A DNA stretch of 15,593 bases from positions 1 through 15,593 of the forward strand of contig CAKOQV010000027.1 in the NCBI GenBank assembly GCA_934101345.1, written 5' to 3'. The stretch is from an uncultured Bacilli bacterium. GTDB taxonomy: Bacteria; Bacillota_I; Bacilli_A; RF39; UBA660. Each line of letters begins with the position of its first letter. Position 1 is the first letter of the stretch. Shown here piece after piece: positions 7,886 to 14,082 of this stretch. A program made the translations under genes and the position numbers. The notes under the pieces were generated by a model, which saw nothing but the letters and a program-made list of their open reading frames with translations, did not search any database and had not been told where the DNA came from.

Positions 7886-9649
7886 TTAATTATTATTAAG
7901 ATACCAAGTCTTATTAATATCACAACTCTGACTAAGAGGTTCAGGATTAGGTTTATCAAGTATAGCAATCGTAGGAAGTTTAAAAGCTGTCCCAAACATA
8001 ATACAAGTACCAGGATGTAATGTCTTAATCTTATTAGTTAAAGTAACATCAGCACTAGAAATAATATCCTTAATAAACTGCAAATCTCTAGGATGAAACA
8101 TCTTAAATACTAAGAAATTACTACACTGTGATATCGTAGTTTCTGATAATTCAGAAGGTCTTTGTGAAACAATTCCAAGTAGTAAACCATACTTTCTACC
8201 TTCTTTAGTAATTCTTTCAAATATATTATAACCAAGTATACTAACATCACTATCATTCTGTACATATCTATGAGCCTCTTCAAGTACAATATGAAATGGC
8301 ATCGTAGCTCTTTGATTTAAAGATACAATATAATCAAACAAAAGCTTAGAATAAATCTTAACTAAGTTCTTAGCAAATCTATCATCAACATAATTAATAT
8401 TAAAGTTAACAATTTGTGCCTTTCTACCATTATTACAAGTAAGAAGTAAATTAATATATCCCTCTCTATTAATATAACCATTGTAATCAAAATATCTAGA
8501 ATAATCACTATTCATAAGATTATTAAATCTAACTTTAAGAGCATTACCAAGTTCAAAGGCAGTATCACTATTAAGAGCTCCCTCAGAAATAAGAGCAAAC
8601 TCTAAAGCCGTACTAAAGTCTTTCATAGAATACATAAATTCACCATTAGGTAAAGAAAGTTCAAAGTTCTCTAAACATAAACTCTCTAAATACTCAATAA
8701 CAAGTTCAACATCTGCAAATTCTCCACCTTGTTCTACAAATAAACACTGTCTTATAGTTCTAGCCCATCCACCTTTTTCAAGTTTAACCTCAAGATTCAA
8801 ATTACTAGTACTAAACTTGGTAAGAATAGATACAACTTTATTTCTTATCATACTAGGAGCCTTACCAGAAAACAATACATCAAGTAAACATCTAGCAATA
8901 ATATCATTCTTTTGATTAATAACTTCATTTTCTTCTCTAGAAAAATAACTAACTAACTTCAAAGCCTTTTCTACTATTGGAATCTGTTCTCTAGAAGTAA
9001 CACCCATAAGTAAACATAAATCATCTACTCCTAAAAGCCAAAAAGGATAGGTAAGTATTTCGAACTCCGTACTATTTAAGTCTGTAGTATATACCTTATA
9101 ATTAATATTTTCATTAACTTCATGTATTCTCGAGAAGGCTCTTTGATATTCACCATAAGCATCAAATAAGAAAATATTAGAATAAAATGGAAGAGTCTTA
9201 CACTGATAGAAGATTCCTTGTAGTATCTTAGCTACTGAATAAGATTTACCACTACCAGAATTACCTAGTATAGCAAAATGATTAGAAAAGAAATTACCAA
9301 CATCAAGTTTAATATCATAATCAGGATATATATAAGATTTACCAATTTTTATAGTATTAGTAGCATCACTATTTAGAACAATATCCAAAGTAGCATTATC
9401 AATCAAATAACATATAGCCTTAAAGGAAGGCTTAGAAATATCTCCATATAAAAATTTACCATCTTTAATTTCACCAACCAAAATAGCCTGCATAATACCA
9501 TTACCAATCGCAGTAACTTCTCCAATACTAGTAATATTTTCATCTTTAAAAGTAACATTCTTACCTATTAAACCATCAAAATCATAGACATTAACTTCTA
9601 TTTTAACAGATACAACATTTTCATTAATAGCAATAATCTTCCCTAACAT
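7886..9649 (-). CDS. herA: HerA-type (DUF87) hexameric ATPase
   Basis: A 587-residue FtsK/HerA-superfamily ATPase. An N-terminal beta-rich HAS-barrel-like region (about 1-110) precedes the ATPase core. Walker A is GNSGSGKS (129-136), Walker B is HIVLEEAHRY (453-462) with paired glutamates at 457-458, and SQRP (495-498) holds a likely sensor or arginine-finger residue. Between them lies a long helical insertion (about 200-390). Family members are DNA translocases that in archaea act with NurA in end resection, and in bacteria also with SIR2, DUF4297 or other effectors in phage defence. No partner gene is adjacent here, so its role is open. The ribosome binding site is AGGAGAA, 8-9 nt before ATG. 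It is the only minus-strand gene in this part, divergent from the zinc-ribbon gene and convergent with uvrA. The symbol denotes family membership only. Confidence 0.88.
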   Translation of the reverse strand: MLGKIIAINENVVSVKIEVNVYDFDGLIGKNVTFKDENITSIGEVTAIGNGIMQAILVGEIKDGKFLYGDISKPSFKAICYLIDNATLDIVLNSDATNTIKIGKSYIYPDYDIKLDVGNFFSNHFAILGNSGSGKSYSVAKILQGIFYQCKTLPFYSNIFLFDAYGEYQRAFSRIHEVNENINYKVYTTDLNSTEFEILTYPFWLLGVDDLCLLMGVTSREQIPIVEKALKLVSYFSREENEVINQKNDIIARCLLDVLFSGKAPSMIRNKVVSILTKFSTSNLNLEVKLEKGGWARTIRQCLFVEQGGEFADVELVIEYLESLCLENFELSLPNGEFMYSMKDFSTALEFALISEGALNSDTAFELGNALKVRFNNLMNSDYSRYFDYNGYINREGYINLLLTCNNGRKAQIVNFNINYVDDRFAKNLVKIYSKLLFDYIVSLNQRATMPFHIVLEEAHRYVQNDSDVSILGYNIFERITKEGRKYGLLLGIVSQRPSELSETTISQCSNFLVFKMFHPRDLQFIKDIISSADVTLTNKIKTLHPGTCIMFGTAFKLPTIAILDKPNPEPLSQSCDINKTWYLNNN

Positions 9650-9674
9650 ATTCTTCTTCTCCTAGTATAATTTT

Positions 9675-9703
9675 ATCACATAAGTACAAAAAAGTATATA
9701 ATA
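9675..9703 (+). promoter_or_regulatory. Degenerate third copy of the promoter module
   Basis: ATCACATAAGTACAAAAA followed by AGTATATAATA resembles the 38-nt modules at 10253 and 11262 but lacks the TTGT that completes their -35 box. It has a TATAAT at 9697-9702. It may be a decayed or differently regulated promoter, or a chance AT-rich likeness. Confidence 0.35.
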
Positions 9704-9706
9704 AAA

Positions 9707-9741
9707 TTGCAAAAAAAATATACTTATGTTAATATAAGTAT
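9707..9741 (+). promoter_or_regulatory. Putative promoter and operator of the zinc-ribbon gene
   Basis: TTGCAA (9707-9712), a 17-nt spacer and TAATAT (9730-9735) form a possible promoter. The inverted repeat ATACTTAT (9720-9727)/ATAAGTAT (9734-9741) covers its -10 region and could be an operator. ATAAGT/ACTTAT half-sites also occur at 9681 and in the promoter modules at 10259 and 11268. Confidence 0.4.
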
Positions 9742-9761
9742 GTAGATAGGAAGTGACAAAT

Positions 9762-10136
9762 ATGTTATGTTTAAATTGTGGATGTAAATTAGATTTAGGA
9801 GCCAAATTCTGTCCTCATTGTGGTAAAGAAACTCCATTAAATAATGAAAATAATATTGGAAAGATAACTATAGTAAGAGAAAAGAAAATGTTAGGTTTTG
9901 CTATACCATTTGATGTATATATAGATGATACTAAGCTAGGTACATTATCTAATAATTCATCATTAACTACCCGTAGTTCTTTAAGTATGCATGAAATAAA
10001 AATAATAAGTACTGAAAAAGATGTAATTGAAAATATTGAGTTATCTGAAGATAAAAAAGAAGTAACAATAACTATAATACCAAAAATGGGTTTAATATCC
10101 GCTAAACCATATATAAAAGAAATAAAATATAATTAA
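9762..10136 (+). CDS. Zinc-ribbon protein with C-terminal beta domain
   Basis: A 124-residue protein beginning with a zinc ribbon: C3-x2-C6 and C17-x2-C20 (CLNC and CPHC). After a short Asn/Glu linker, residues about 35-124 form a beta-rich domain. FDVYIDDTKLGTLSNNSSL and MHEIKII resemble the 'y.dg...G.l..g......pG.H.i.i' pattern of PEGA-like surface or carbohydrate-associated domains; this is a pattern match, not an assignment. No membrane segment or signal peptide is seen. The ATG at 9762 is chosen because AGGAAGTGA ends 5-6 nt before it; a GTG at 9753 in the same frame overlaps that site. The gene stands alone and is followed by hairpin pair 3. Function is unknown; such small zinc-ribbon proteins are common in gut Bacillota. 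Confidence 0.82.
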   Translation: MLCLNCGCKLDLGAKFCPHCGKETPLNNENNIGKITIVREKKMLGFAIPFDVYIDDTKLGTLSNNSSLTTRSSLSMHEIKIISTEKDVIENIELSEDKKEVTITIIPKMGLISAKPYIKEIKYN

Positions 10137-10146
10137 TTAATATTAT

Positions 10147-10200
10147 CACTCTAAGCCTGTAGTCTCAGAGTGTTATTTTTAGCCTATAGTCTAAAAATAA
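10147..10200 (+). repeat. Conserved-loop hairpin pair 3 (types B and B)
   Basis: First hairpin: CACTCT-A-AG (10147-10155)/CT-C-AGAGTG (10164-10172), one A-C mismatch, loop CCTGTAGT (10156-10163). Directly abutting is a second hairpin: TTATTTTTAG (10173-10182)/CTAAAAATAA (10191-10200), a perfect 10 bp, loop CCTATAGT. The pair begins 10 nt after the zinc-ribbon gene stop in the same orientation. Unlike the other three pairs both loops are of the B type. No separate terminator is seen, so these may provide the 3' end. Confidence 0.8.
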
Positions 10201-10208
10201 AATCTATC

Positions 10209-10229
10209 ATATATAAGCCAGTTATATAT
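10209..10229. repeat. AT-rich hairpin upstream of the 10323 gene
   Basis: ATATATAA (10209-10216) pairs with TTATATAT (10222-10229) around loop GCCAG. It has no T-tail and a loop unlike the conserved family. It may be a weak structural element in the 186-bp gap, which otherwise holds hairpin pair 3 and the promoter. Confidence 0.4.
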
Positions 10230-10252
10230 ACCTAAATAATAAAAAAATAAAC

Positions 10253-10290
10253 AAAATCACTTGTATAAGTGTCAAAAATAGTATATAATA
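10253..10290 (+). promoter_or_regulatory. Duplicated promoter module, copy 1
   Basis: Contains TTGTAT (10261-10266), a 17-nt spacer and TATAAT (10284-10289). The -35 box sits inside the dyad ACTTGTATAAGT (10259-10270), a possible operator. The 38-nt module matches 11262-11299 with two differences. It drives the 10323 gene, with AAAGGAGG (10303-10310) as ribosome binding site. Confidence 0.75.
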
Positions 10291-10322
10291 GTTAATACTT
10301 TCAAAGGAGGAATTAAATAATT

Positions 10323-11117
10323 ATGAAAATTGTAGTTTTATGGATTAGCACAGTAGCTGCAAGTTTTTGCATTGAATTAACAAATGAATTGAGAATGTTT
10401 AAGGATGTTGCCGATGCCGGATATAAAATTAATATAGACAGATTGTCAGATTTAAGCAAAAAGTTAAATCCAGATGCATCAAAGATTACACTTTTGTCAA
10501 TGCTAATACCAATATTTAATATTATACAAGTTTTTGAAAGAATAACAAAGTACAATAATATTAGACCTATGTTGTTGGATCAATTAAGTATAATAGATGC
10601 ATTAGAAGAAATGTCAGAAATAGAAAAACAAGAGTATCTAAAAAAACCAACAGGACTAAATGCCATTCTTGTTCCATTTAAATTAGAAGTAAGAATTGCC
10701 AAAGCAGATTCAGTTAAGATTGAGAACGACAATGAAAAAAGTGAAATATTCTATGAAATAGGTGATTCATTAGATGATATCACGATTTTAAAAGTTGCTG
10801 GTGATGCATATAGATTAACTGAAGCTGAACAAAAGAAAAAAGTTATTGAGGCTATAAAAAGTTCTCTTTCAGAAGAAACGGAAGAATATGATGATGTAGA
10901 GAATGCTACAAATACTATAAAAGATAATGATGATTTAGAATTAAAGGATACAGACAACAAAGAAGAACAAAATGTTACACCTAAACAAGAATCAAGTCTT
11001 AGCAGGCAAAAGCAGGAGTTAGAAGATTTGAAAAATAAATTAATAGAATTAATAGAAGAAAAACAGCAAGCAGCACAGAAATCACCTGCTAAGACAAAAA
11101 AAAGAAAAAGAAAATAA
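10323..11117 (+). CDS. Membrane-anchored coiled-coil protein, unknown function
   Basis: A 264-residue protein that I do not recognise. Residues 3-19 (VVLWISTVAASFCIELT) form a hydrophobic N-terminal segment that could be a membrane anchor or signal. A second hydrophobic stretch at about 55-71 (ITLLSMLIPIFNIIQVF) fits a membrane helix, suggesting a hairpin insertion. The rest is soluble: a helical part to about 185, an acidic Asp/Glu/Asn-rich linker (185-222), a coiled coil (about 226-250) and a highly basic tail ending KTKKRKRK that could contact nucleic acid or acidic lipids. The ribosome binding site is unusually far (12 nt) from ATG, with no closer start. Leucine is encoded by TTG several times, unlike neighbours that use TTA or CTA almost only, which hints at a different origin. 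It is not obviously part of an operon. Confidence 0.78.
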   Translation: MKIVVLWISTVAASFCIELTNELRMFKDVADAGYKINIDRLSDLSKKLNPDASKITLLSMLIPIFNIIQVFERITKYNNIRPMLLDQLSIIDALEEMSEIEKQEYLKKPTGLNAILVPFKLEVRIAKADSVKIENDNEKSEIFYEIGDSLDDITILKVAGDAYRLTEAEQKKKVIEAIKSSLSEETEEYDDVENATNTIKDNDDLELKDTDNKEEQNVTPKQESSLSRQKQELEDLKNKLIELIEEKQQAAQKSPAKTKKRKRK

Positions 11118-11131
11118 CATAAAACATAAAA

Positions 11132-11160
11132 TTGACAACTATTATTAAAAATGATATCAT
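11132..11160 (+). promoter_or_regulatory. Strong promoter of a candidate small RNA
   Basis: Consensus TTGACA (11132-11137), 17 nt, then TATCAT (11155-11160) with an upstream TG giving an extended -10. The predicted start is near 11167. It lies 15 nt after the previous stop and has no open frame behind it. Confidence 0.75.
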
Positions 11161-11166
11161 ATGTCA

Positions 11167-11240
11167 TATAAGAACTCTATTTAGTCTGAAGCTTTACGTT
11201 TATCACGTAAAAGGTTTATGTAGGAAGAATGGAGTTTTTT
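11167..11240 (+). ncRNA. Candidate structured small RNA (~75 nt)
   Basis: The predicted transcript starts just before AGAACTCTAT (11171-11180), which pairs with ATGGAGTTTT (11229-11238), closing the whole RNA with a 10-bp stem (two G-T wobbles) that runs into a T-run ending at 11240. Inside is a second hairpin, TTTACGT (11193-11199)/ACGTAAA (11205-11211) with loop TTATC, extended by TGAA (11187-11190)/TTTA (11215-11218). The unpaired segments include the purine-rich GTAGGAAGAA. It has its own promoter and terminator and no coding potential, so it is a free small RNA or a leader with attenuator. I could not match it to 6S, SRP, purine, preQ1, fluoride or T-box patterns. Confidence 0.6.
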
Positions 11241-11261
11241 AATTAATATAAAAAATAAAAT

Positions 11262-11299
11262 AAAATCACTTGTATAAGTATCAAAAATAATATATAATA
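11262..11299 (+). promoter_or_regulatory. Duplicated promoter module, copy 2 (metK)
   Basis: TTGTAT (11270-11275), 17 nt, TATAAT (11293-11298), with the dyad ACTTGTATAAGT (11268-11279) across the -35 box. It differs from copy 1 at two positions. Transcription would begin just before the riboswitch. Confidence 0.78.
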
Positions 11300-11307
11300 T
11301 AAATGTA

Positions 11308-11438
11308 TTTTATCAAGAATGAGGGAGAGAATTAGCTCTATGAACTCATACCAACCTGCATAAAGTAAGGTGGTACAGCTAATAACGATGAAAGAGAATA
11401 ATGCTAGCTACAAACTCTTTCAAGAGTTTTTTCTTTTT
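11308..11438 (+). promoter_or_regulatory. SAM-I (S-box) riboswitch, divergent, controlling metK
   Basis: A leader that senses SAM and shuts off metK. P1: TTATC (11310-11314) with GAATAA (11396-11401, one bulge), followed by the conserved AAGA. P2: TGAG (11320-11323)/CTCA (11345-11348), then a kink-turn-like GGA/TGA and AGA (11328-11330)/TCT (11337-11339). Its loop TTAGCT (11332-11337) is complementary to AGCTAA (11377-11382), the expected pseudoknot. P3: TACC-AA-CCT (11349-11357) pairs with AGG-T-GGTA (11368-11375), keeping the AA/U internal loop that binds SAM in this class. Switch: TGAAAGAG (11389-11396) can pair with CTCTTTCA (11415-11422) as antiterminator. Stems are weaker than in Bacillus S-boxes. 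Confidence 0.85.
11412..11438 (+). terminator. Riboswitch-controlled terminator before metK
   Basis: AAACTCT (11412-11418) pairs with AGAGTTT (11423-11429), loop TTCA, followed by TTTTTTCTTTTT. Its 5' arm is the partner of the antiterminator, so SAM binding should favour termination. Confidence 0.85.
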
Positions 11439-11464
11439 GATAAAAACAAAGAAGGAGTGATACA

Positions 11465-12559
11465 ATGAAAAAATATTTATTTACTAGTGAATCAGTAACT
11501 GAAGGACATCCAGATAAAATATGTGACAAAATAAGTGATTACATTTTAGATGAAGCCTTAAGACAAGATAAAACTAGTAAGATGGCTGTTGAGGCCACAA
11601 TCAAAGATGATTTAATACTAATATATGGAGAAGCAAGTACCAAGGCTAAACTAGATTATGAAAAATTAGCCAAAGAAGTACTAAAAGATATAGGTTATAA
11701 TGAAGAATACCATGTAATAGTAAAAGTAGGTATGCAGTCTAAAGAAATAAATAAGGCTGTAGAAAAAGATACCATTATGGCAGGAGACCAAGGAATAATG
11801 TTTGGTTATGCCACTAATGAAACAAAAGAATTAATGCCTATGCCAATAATGCTTGCCAATAAACTAGCCTATAATTTAACCAAGGTAAGAAAAGAAGATA
11901 AAGATAGTCCTTTATTACCTGATGGTAAAACCGAAGTAACAGTAGAATATCAAGATGATATTCCCAAAAGAATAGATACCATAATTATAGCTTCTCAGCA
12001 TAAAAAAGAAGTATCTAGTAAAGAATTAAGAAAATATATAATAGAAAAAGTAATAAATAAAGTAGTGCCAAGTAATCTAATAGATGACAAAACAAACATC
12101 TTAATAAACACCAGTGGTAGTTTTACGGTAGGAGGTTCTTTTGGTGATAGCGGTACTACTGGTAGAAAAATAGTATGTGATACATACGGTGGAATGGGTA
12201 AAGTAGGAGGAGGATGTTTCAGTAGTAAAGATCCTTCTAAAGTTGATAGAAGTGCAGCCTATTATGCTAGATATGTAGCTAAAAACATTGTTGCCAAAGG
12301 CTATGCTGATAAATGTGAAATAGAACTAAGTTATGCTATAGGTAAAGCCTATCCAATATCATTATATATAAATACCTTTAATACAAATAAAGTATCTGAA
12401 GAAGAAATATATAAATATGTAAATAACAATTTCAATTTCAGTGTAGATAATATCATAAAAGAATTAGATTTACAAAGACCAATCTATTATCCACTCGCAG
12501 CCTATGGTCATTTTGGAAGAAATGATATAGAATGTTCATGGGAAAAAGTACACAAATAA
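11465..12559 (+). CDS. metK: S-adenosylmethionine synthetase
   Basis: A 364-residue enzyme making SAM from methionine and ATP in the cytosol. Visible motifs: GHPDKICD (16-23, ATP and Mg2+ binding), AGDQGIMFGYATNETKELMP (about 106-125), PDGKTEVTVEY (152-162), GDSGTTGRK, DTYGG, FSSKDPSKVDRSAAY and AAYGHFGR near the end. The catalytic lysines, arginine and aspartates of the family appear retained. Odd points: the protein is about 30 residues shorter than typical MetK, mainly by a shorter stretch before AGDQG. The usual NPTGRFVIGGP and GGGAFSGKD appear as NTSGSFTVGGS and GGGCFSSKD, and GAGDQG as MAGDQG. These are substitutions at the active-site rim, so a divergent but probably active enzyme. The SAM-I riboswitch in front confirms the function. 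The ribosome binding site is GAAGGAGTGA. Confidence 0.95.
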   Translation: MKKYLFTSESVTEGHPDKICDKISDYILDEALRQDKTSKMAVEATIKDDLILIYGEASTKAKLDYEKLAKEVLKDIGYNEEYHVIVKVGMQSKEINKAVEKDTIMAGDQGIMFGYATNETKELMPMPIMLANKLAYNLTKVRKEDKDSPLLPDGKTEVTVEYQDDIPKRIDTIIIASQHKKEVSSKELRKYIIEKVINKVVPSNLIDDKTNILINTSGSFTVGGSFGDSGTTGRKIVCDTYGGMGKVGGGCFSSKDPSKVDRSAAYYARYVAKNIVAKGYADKCEIELSYAIGKAYPISLYINTFNTNKVSEEEIYKYVNNNFNFSVDNIIKELDLQRPIYYPLAAYGHFGRNDIECSWEKVHK

Positions 12560-12570
12560 TTACTATATTA

Positions 12571-12579
12571 TGATATAAT
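12571..12579 (+). promoter_or_regulatory. Extended -10 promoter before the 12598 gene
   Basis: TGATATAAT (12571-12579), extended -10 without a clear -35 box, 12 nt after the metK stop. No terminator separates metK from the next gene, so read-through from metK is also possible. Confidence 0.5.
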
Positions 12580-12597
12580 AAATATGGAAGTGATAAA

Positions 12598-14082
12598 TTG
12601 AAACAAAGAAGAACCTTTTACAAGAACTTTAGTCTAGAAGAAGAAAAAATAATAAAAGAGTATTTCACCAATCTAAATAATAATATATCCCTAACAAAAA
12701 AAGAAACCATAAAAATAAATGAAGACTTTGAGAAGGCCATAGAGTACTATTTAAAAAATGGAAAATCTCTTAAAGAAACACTTAAAATATTATCCATAGA
12801 TAACCTTGGAGACATTTATCAAAAAGAACCAGAAAACTGGTATCCATTAGATAGTGCCGCTAAAATATATCCATTATCAATGAGAGACAATCTTATGAGT
12901 GTCTATAGAGTATCATGTTATTTAAAAGAAGATATTGTACCAGAGATATATCAAATAGCTTTATTATTTACTATGAAAAGATTTCCTACCTTTAGAACAT
13001 CAGTAAGAAAAGGCTTCTTTTGGCACTATCTAGATGGAATAAAGAAAAGATTCCATATCCATGAAGAAAAAAAATTACCATGTTCATATATAAATGTATC
13101 AAACATAGGTAAACAATCATTTAAATCCCTATACTATAAAAATAGAATAAGTATAGAATGCTTTCATACCCTAACAGATGGAACAGGAGCTACCATATTT
13201 CTATCCACACTAGTAGCTACTTATCTAAAATTATTAAAAGAAATACAAGGTACTAATAATTATGTATTAGATATAAATGAAAGACCTAAAGAAGAAGAAG
13301 CAAAAGATGAATTTAAAGGAAAAGTTTCAAAGATAAAATCACAAAGTCTAATAGAGAAAAAAGCTCTTCAAATAGATGGAAAAAAATCAAGTGTTAGACC
13401 ATGTCAGATATTACATTTTGATATAGATTTAAATGATATAAAAAAACTATCTAAAGAAAAGAATGCCACTATAACAGAACTAATGTTAAGTATTTTATTT
13501 CTAACAATATCATATTCAACATCAAAAAAAGGACTAATAAAAATACAAGTACCAGTAAATATGCGTAAATACTATCCCTCTAAAACATTAAGAAACTTCT
13601 CATTATATGTATCCATAAATATTCCAAGAGAGGATGTAAAAGATTTAGATAGTACCCTACTTGAAGTACAAAGACAATTAAGAGAAAAAAATACTAAAGA
13701 TAACTTAGATGAATTATTAAAATATACAGATAATTTAATAAAGTATTTAAAATTCATTCCACTATTTATAAAAAGACCAGTAGCCAAATTAATATATGGT
13801 TATGCCGGCGATAAATCTCAAACTACAGTATTATCCAATCTAGGTAATATAAAATTACCAAAAGAAATACAAAAAGAAGTAGAAAAGATGGACTTTGTCT
13901 TAGGAACCGCTATTACAAATAGAGCCTCATTTTCTATCATAACGTGTAATAATATTTTAACATTATCAATAAGTAAATTAACTACAAATACATCAGTAGA
14001 AAACAGTATATATAACATATTAACTCAAAACAATATTAAATTAAAAGTATATGGAAGTGAAGACTATGAAAGTAGAAATTAA
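12598..14082 (+). CDS. HxxxDG acyltransferase / condensation-domain-like protein
   Basis: A 494-residue protein of the CoA-dependent acyltransferase fold (alcohol acetyltransferase and NRPS condensation domain relatives). The catalytic motif HxxxDG is H190-TLT-D194-G195 in ECFHTLTDGTGATIFL. WYPLDSAAKIYPLS (81-94) is typical of a family widespread in gut Bacillota, and TVLSNLGNIKLP near residue 410 matches the conserved C-terminal subdomain. There is no signal peptide or membrane segment. Substrate is unknown; acyl transfer to a lipid, alcohol or amine is plausible. The start is TTG at 12598, with GGAAGTGA (12586-12593) 4 nt upstream; no ATG or GTG nearby fits the frame, and the next in-frame ATG is around residue 95, past the conserved block. 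It overlaps the following membrane protein gene by 17 bp, so the two likely work together. Confidence 0.82.
   Translation: MKQRRTFYKNFSLEEEKIIKEYFTNLNNNISLTKKETIKINEDFEKAIEYYLKNGKSLKETLKILSIDNLGDIYQKEPENWYPLDSAAKIYPLSMRDNLMSVYRVSCYLKEDIVPEIYQIALLFTMKRFPTFRTSVRKGFFWHYLDGIKKRFHIHEEKKLPCSYINVSNIGKQSFKSLYYKNRISIECFHTLTDGTGATIFLSTLVATYLKLLKEIQGTNNYVLDINERPKEEEAKDEFKGKVSKIKSQSLIEKKALQIDGKKSSVRPCQILHFDIDLNDIKKLSKEKNATITELMLSILFLTISYSTSKKGLIKIQVPVNMRKYYPSKTLRNFSLYVSINIPREDVKDLDSTLLEVQRQLREKNTKDNLDELLKYTDNLIKYLKFIPLFIKRPVAKLIYGYAGDKSQTTVLSNLGNIKLPKEIQKEVEKMDFVLGTAITNRASFSIITCNNILTLSISKLTTNTSVENSIYNILTQNNIKLKVYGSEDYESRN

Noticed and set aside
7886..9649. SIR2-HerA or HerA-DUF4297 type phage defence operon
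   Set aside because: No effector gene lies next to herA on either side. The neighbours are uvrA and a divergent zinc-ribbon gene.
10751..11167. Open frame on the minus strand opposite the 10323 gene, hydrophobic and Ser/Phe-rich
   Set aside because: Composition is that expected from the reverse complement of a Lys/Glu-rich sequence. No plausible start signals are seen.
11340..11400. AAGGTGGTAC in the metK leader resembling a T-box sequence
   Set aside because: There is no T-box antiterminator, specifier loop or stem I. The same bases form P3 of a SAM-I fold with pocket, pseudoknot and switch, and metK is the expected target.
12563..12579. Hairpin-like TATTAT/ATAATA after metK as a terminator
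   Set aside because: Only 6 A-T pairs with a 3-nt loop and no T-tail. The sequence is better explained as the extended -10 promoter of the next gene.
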